The notes beneath the pieces were generated by a model. The model ran no database searches. It saw only the letters and a list, made by a program, of their open reading frames with translations, and had not been told where the DNA came from. A stretch of DNA of 64,000 nt from Setophaga petechia (lineage: Eukaryota > Chordata > Aves > Passeriformes > Parulidae). Below are positions 60,701 to 64,000 of the stretch, in pieces. Positions within the stretch are counted from its first letter, which is position 1. The number at the start of each line of letters is the position of its first letter. The stretch is taken from assembly GCA_024362935.1 (NCBI GenBank), contig JANCRA010000125.1:744001-808000 (forward strand), written 5' to 3'. The position numbers and the translations under genes are program-made.

Positions 60701-62425
60701 GTTCTAGAAGTTGAACAGAGGGCTGCAGTGTGTTCTGTAACAAGAAAAAGAAAGTTGTCTAAGACGCCTTCCTTTCAAGTATTAATGTGAAGGGAAAGGC
60801 AAGAGAGTGGGAAAGTACTGTTTTCTAGCACTTTGCAAGCTGCTAACACAATCGCAGTGCTGTGTAGCAGTTAGCTTTTCAGTGCACTGCAGTAAGTGTT
60901 TCTTGTCACCTACATCTAAGCAAAAAGCTTTTTCACTATGTCTCGCAAGGAGAAAACCTTCCTGCTCACTAAACAACTTCCATCTTGTTGTATATGTTGT
61001 AGAGAGGGCTGCAGAGTTTTTTGACACAAGAAAAAGAAAGTTGTCTAAGATGCCTTCCTTTCAAGGGTTAATGTGAAGGGAAAGGCAAGAGAGTGGGAAA
61101 GTACTGTTTTCTAGCACTTTGCAGGCTGCTAACACAATCCCAGTGCGGTGTACCAATGAACTTGTCACTGCACTGCAGTAAGGGTTTCTTGTCACCTATA
61201 TCTAAGCAAAAAGCTTTTTCAGTATGTCTCGCAAGGAGAAAACCTTCTTGCTCACTAAACATTTCCTATCGTGTTCTAGAAGTTGCACAGAGGGCTGCAG
61301 TGCGTTTTGACACAAGAAAAAGAAAGTTGTCTAAGACGCCTTCCTTTCAAGTATTAATGTGAAGGGAAAGGCAAGAGAGTGGGAAAGTATTGTTTTCTAG
61401 CACTTTGCAAGCTACTAACACAATCGCAGTGCTGTGTAGCAGTTAGCTGTTCAGTGCACTGCAGTAAGTGTTTCTTGTCACCTATATCTAAGCAAAAAGC
61501 TTTTTCACTATGTCTCGCAAGGAGAAAATCTTCCTGCTAACTAAACATTTCCTATCCTGTTCTAGAAGTTGCACAGAGGGCTGCAGTGTGTTTTGCAGCA
61601 AGAAAAAGAAAGTTGTCTAAGACGCCTTCCTTTCAAGTATTAATGTGAAGGGAAAGGCAAGAGAGTGGGAAAGTACTGTTTTCAAGCACTTTGCAAGCTG
61701 CTAACACAATCCCAGTGCTGTGTAGCAATTAGCTTTTAAGTGCACTGCAGTAAGTGTTTCTTGTCACCTACATCTAAGCAAATAGCTTTTTCACTATGTC
61801 TTGCAAGGAGAAAACCTTCCTGCTCACTAAACAACTTCCATCGTGTTGTAGATGTTGCAAAGAGGGCTGCAGAGTTTTTTGACACAAGAAAATAAAGTTG
61901 TCTAAGATGCCTTCCTTTCAAGTATTAATGTGAAGGGAAAGGCAAGAGAGTGGGAAAGTACTGTTTTCCATCATTTTGCAGGCTGCTAACACAATCGCTG
62001 TGCTGTGTAGCAGTTAGCTTTTGAGTGCACTGTAGTAAGTGTTTCTTGTCACCTACATCTAAGCAAATAGCTTTTTCACTATGTCTCGCAAGGAGAAAAC
62101 CTTCTTGCTCACTAAACATCTCCTATTGTGTTCTAGAAGTTGCACTAAGGGCTGCAGTGTGTTCTGTAACAAGAAAAAGAAAGTTGTCTAAGACGCCTTC
62201 CTTTCAAGTATTAATGTGAAGGGAAAGGCAAGAGAGTGGGAAAGTACTGTTTTCTAGCACTTTGCAAGCTGCTAACACAATCGCAGAGCTGTGTAGCAAT
62301 TAGCTTGTCAGTGCACGGCAGTAAGTGTTTCTTGATACCCACATCTGAGCAAACAGCTTTTTCACTTTCTCTCGCAAGGGGAAAACGTTGCTGCTCTCTA
62401 AACAACTTCCATCGTGTTGTAGAAG

Positions 62426-64000
62426 TTGCACAGAGGGCTGCAGTGTGTTTTGCAAAATGTAAAAGAAAGTTGTCTAAGACGCCTTCCTTTTAAGTATTAT
62501 TGTGAAGGGAAAGGCAAGAGAGTGGGAAAGTACTGTTTTCTAGCACTTTGCAGGCTGCTAACACAATCCCAGTTCTGTGTAGCAAATAGCTGTTCAGTGC
62601 ACTGCAGTAAGTGTTTCTTGTCGCTTACATCTAAGCAAATAGCTTTTTCACTATGTCTCGAAAGGAGAAAACCTTCCTGCTCACTAAACAACTTCCATCG
62701 TGTTGTAGATGTTGCAGAGAGGGCAGCAGAGTTTTTTGACACAAGAAAAAGAAAGTTGTCTAAGATGCCTTCCTTTCAAGTATTAATGTGAAGGGAAAGG
62801 CAAGAGAGTGGGAAAGTACTGTTTTCTAGCACTTTGCAAGCTGCTAACACAGTACTAGTGCTGTGTAGCAGTTAGCTGTTCAGTGCACTGCAGTAAGTGT
62901 TTCTTGTCACCTACATCTAAGCAAAAACCTTTATCACTATGTCTCGCAAGGAGAAAACCTTCCTGCTCACTAAACAACTTCCATCCTGTTGTAGATGTTG
63001 CAGAGAGGGCAGCAGAGTTTTTTGACACAAGAAAAAGAAAGTTGTCTAAGACGCCTTCCTTTCAAGTATTAATGTGAAGGGAAAGGCAAGAGAGTGGGAA
63101 AGTACTGTTTTCTAGCACTTTGCAAGCTGCTAACACAATACCCGTTCTGTGTAGCAGTTAGCTTTTCAGTGCACTGCAGTAAGTGTTTCTTGTCACCTAC
63201 ATCTAAGCAAATAGCTTTTTCACTATGTCTCGCAAGGAGAAAACCTTCCTGCTCACTAAACAACTTCCATCGTGTTGTAGATGTTGCACAGAGGGCTTCA
63301 GAGTGTTCTCTAAGAAGAAAAAGAAAGTTGTCTAAGACGCCTTCCTTTCAAGTATTAATGTGAATGGAAAGGCGAGAGAGTGGGAAAGTACTGTTTTCTA
63401 GCACTTTGCAAGCTGCTAACACAATCGCAGTGCTGTGTACCAATTAACTTGTCACTGCACTGCACTAAGGGTTTCTTGTCACCTACATCTAAGCAAAAAG
63501 CTTTGTCACTATGTCTCGCAAGGAGAAAACCTTCCTGCTCACTAAACAACTTCCATCTTGTTGTAGATGTTGCAGAGAGGGCTGCAGAGTTTTTTGACAC
63601 AAGAAAAAGAAAGTTGTCTAAGATGCCTTCCTTTCAAGTATTAATGTGAAGGGAAAGGCAAGAGAGTGGGAAAGTACTGTTTTCTAGCACTTTGCAGGCT
63701 GCTAACACAATCCCAGTGCGGTGTACCAATGAACTTGTCACTGCACTGCAGTAAGGGTTTCTTGTCACCTATATCTAAGCAAAAAGCTTTTTCACTATGT
63801 CTCGCAAGGAGAAAACCTTCTTGCTCACTAAACATTTCCTATCGTGTTCTAGAAGTTGCACAGAGGGCTGCAGTGTGTTTTGACACAAGAAAAAGAAAGT
63901 TGTCTAAGACGCCTTCCTTTCAAGTATTAATGTGAAGGGAAAGGCAAGAGAGTGGGAAAGTACTGTTTTCTAGCACTTTGCAAGCTGCTAACACAGTAGT
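62426..64000 (+). repeat. Second copy of 56139-57713, cut by window end
   Basis: Carries the same series of private variants in the same order as the first copy. The final bases, CACAGTAGT, match the start of the distinctive CACAGTAGTAG unit near 57705. Confidence 0.85.

Larger units (their letters stand above)
1..64000 (+). repeat. 286-bp tandem satellite (macrosatellite) array filling the window
   Basis: The anchor GTGGGAAAGTACTGTTTTCT recurs every 286 bp from end to end, always in the same orientation, giving about 219 units. Rare length variants are 282, 283, 285, 287 and 442 bp. Units differ mainly by point changes that occur in mosaic combinations, as expected when unequal crossover and gene conversion homogenise an array. 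Ordinary units carry about four CpG dinucleotides, well below expectation, which is typical of methylated vertebrate satellite. The unit contains two overlapping palindromes, CAGTGCACTG and ACTGCAGT, kept in most copies. The family is not one I recognise; it is neither 171-bp alpha satellite nor a known short simple repeat. The array runs off both ends of the window. Confidence 0.97.
53378..64000 (+). repeat. Module-free ordinary satellite segment, about 37 units
   Basis: 10.6 kb without a CpG-rich block. Up to about 57 kb the unit order resembles earlier segments. From about 57 kb more units carry the ACCAATTAACTTGTCACTG or ACCAATGAACTTGTCACTG middle, CGAGAGAGTGGG anchors and other changes rare elsewhere. 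56139-57713 recurs as 62426-64000. Confidence 0.9.

Noticed and set aside
1..64000. tRNA, rRNA, transposon ends or LTRs
   Set aside because: No cloverleaf, rRNA core, target-site duplication or terminal inverted repeat was seen. Module edges show satellite homology on both sides rather than element termini.

Overview
The whole 64 kb is one tandem satellite array and holds no conventional gene. The basic unit is 286 bp, with about 219 units by spacing. All units run in the same orientation, with few indels. No window-scale ORF can exist because 286 is not a multiple of three. There is no ribosome-binding-site or operon organisation, tRNA, rRNA, transposase or CRISPR. The ordinary unit is AT-leaning and poor in CpG (about four per 286 bp by hand count). 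That depletion, together with an ETS-type element in the GC-rich block, suggests a methylated vertebrate genome, probably a mammal. This is an inference; I do not recognise the satellite family.

Layout: ordinary units are broken up by a five-unit module of 1,587 bp. Each module starts with a 442-bp chimeric unit in which about 50 bp of satellite is replaced by a 206-bp CpG-rich block. Three diverged units (285, 287 and 287 bp) and one transition unit (286 bp) follow. The window opens inside a module (1-420). Eight complete modules start at 7568, 15726, 22168, 30041, 37057, 42614, 47344 and 51791, and one truncated module lies at 39216-39572. Between them are 25, 23, 17, 22, 19, 2, about 10.6, 11 and 10 ordinary units. 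The last 10.6 kb (53378-64000) has no module. Spacing in whole units, and long stretches repeating at fixed offsets (8734, 6442, 7016 and 6287 bp), point to unequal crossover and gene conversion.

The most interesting element is the CpG-rich block. It looks like a small promoter island: CCAAT box, E2F-like site, ETS-like site and TTAAA element, in that order. About 75 bp after the TTAAA is the first ATG, which opens a 33-codon frame with Cys at 17, 21, 25 and 29 and a basic C-terminus. Related 33-36 codon frames occur in many units. The array may therefore be a transcribed macrosatellite with repeated promoters, yielding a repeat-rich RNA and perhaps microproteins. Codon comparisons do not show that the microprotein is selected, so every coding call here has low confidence. 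Antisense ATG frames of 64-130 codons also exist and are reported as candidates only.
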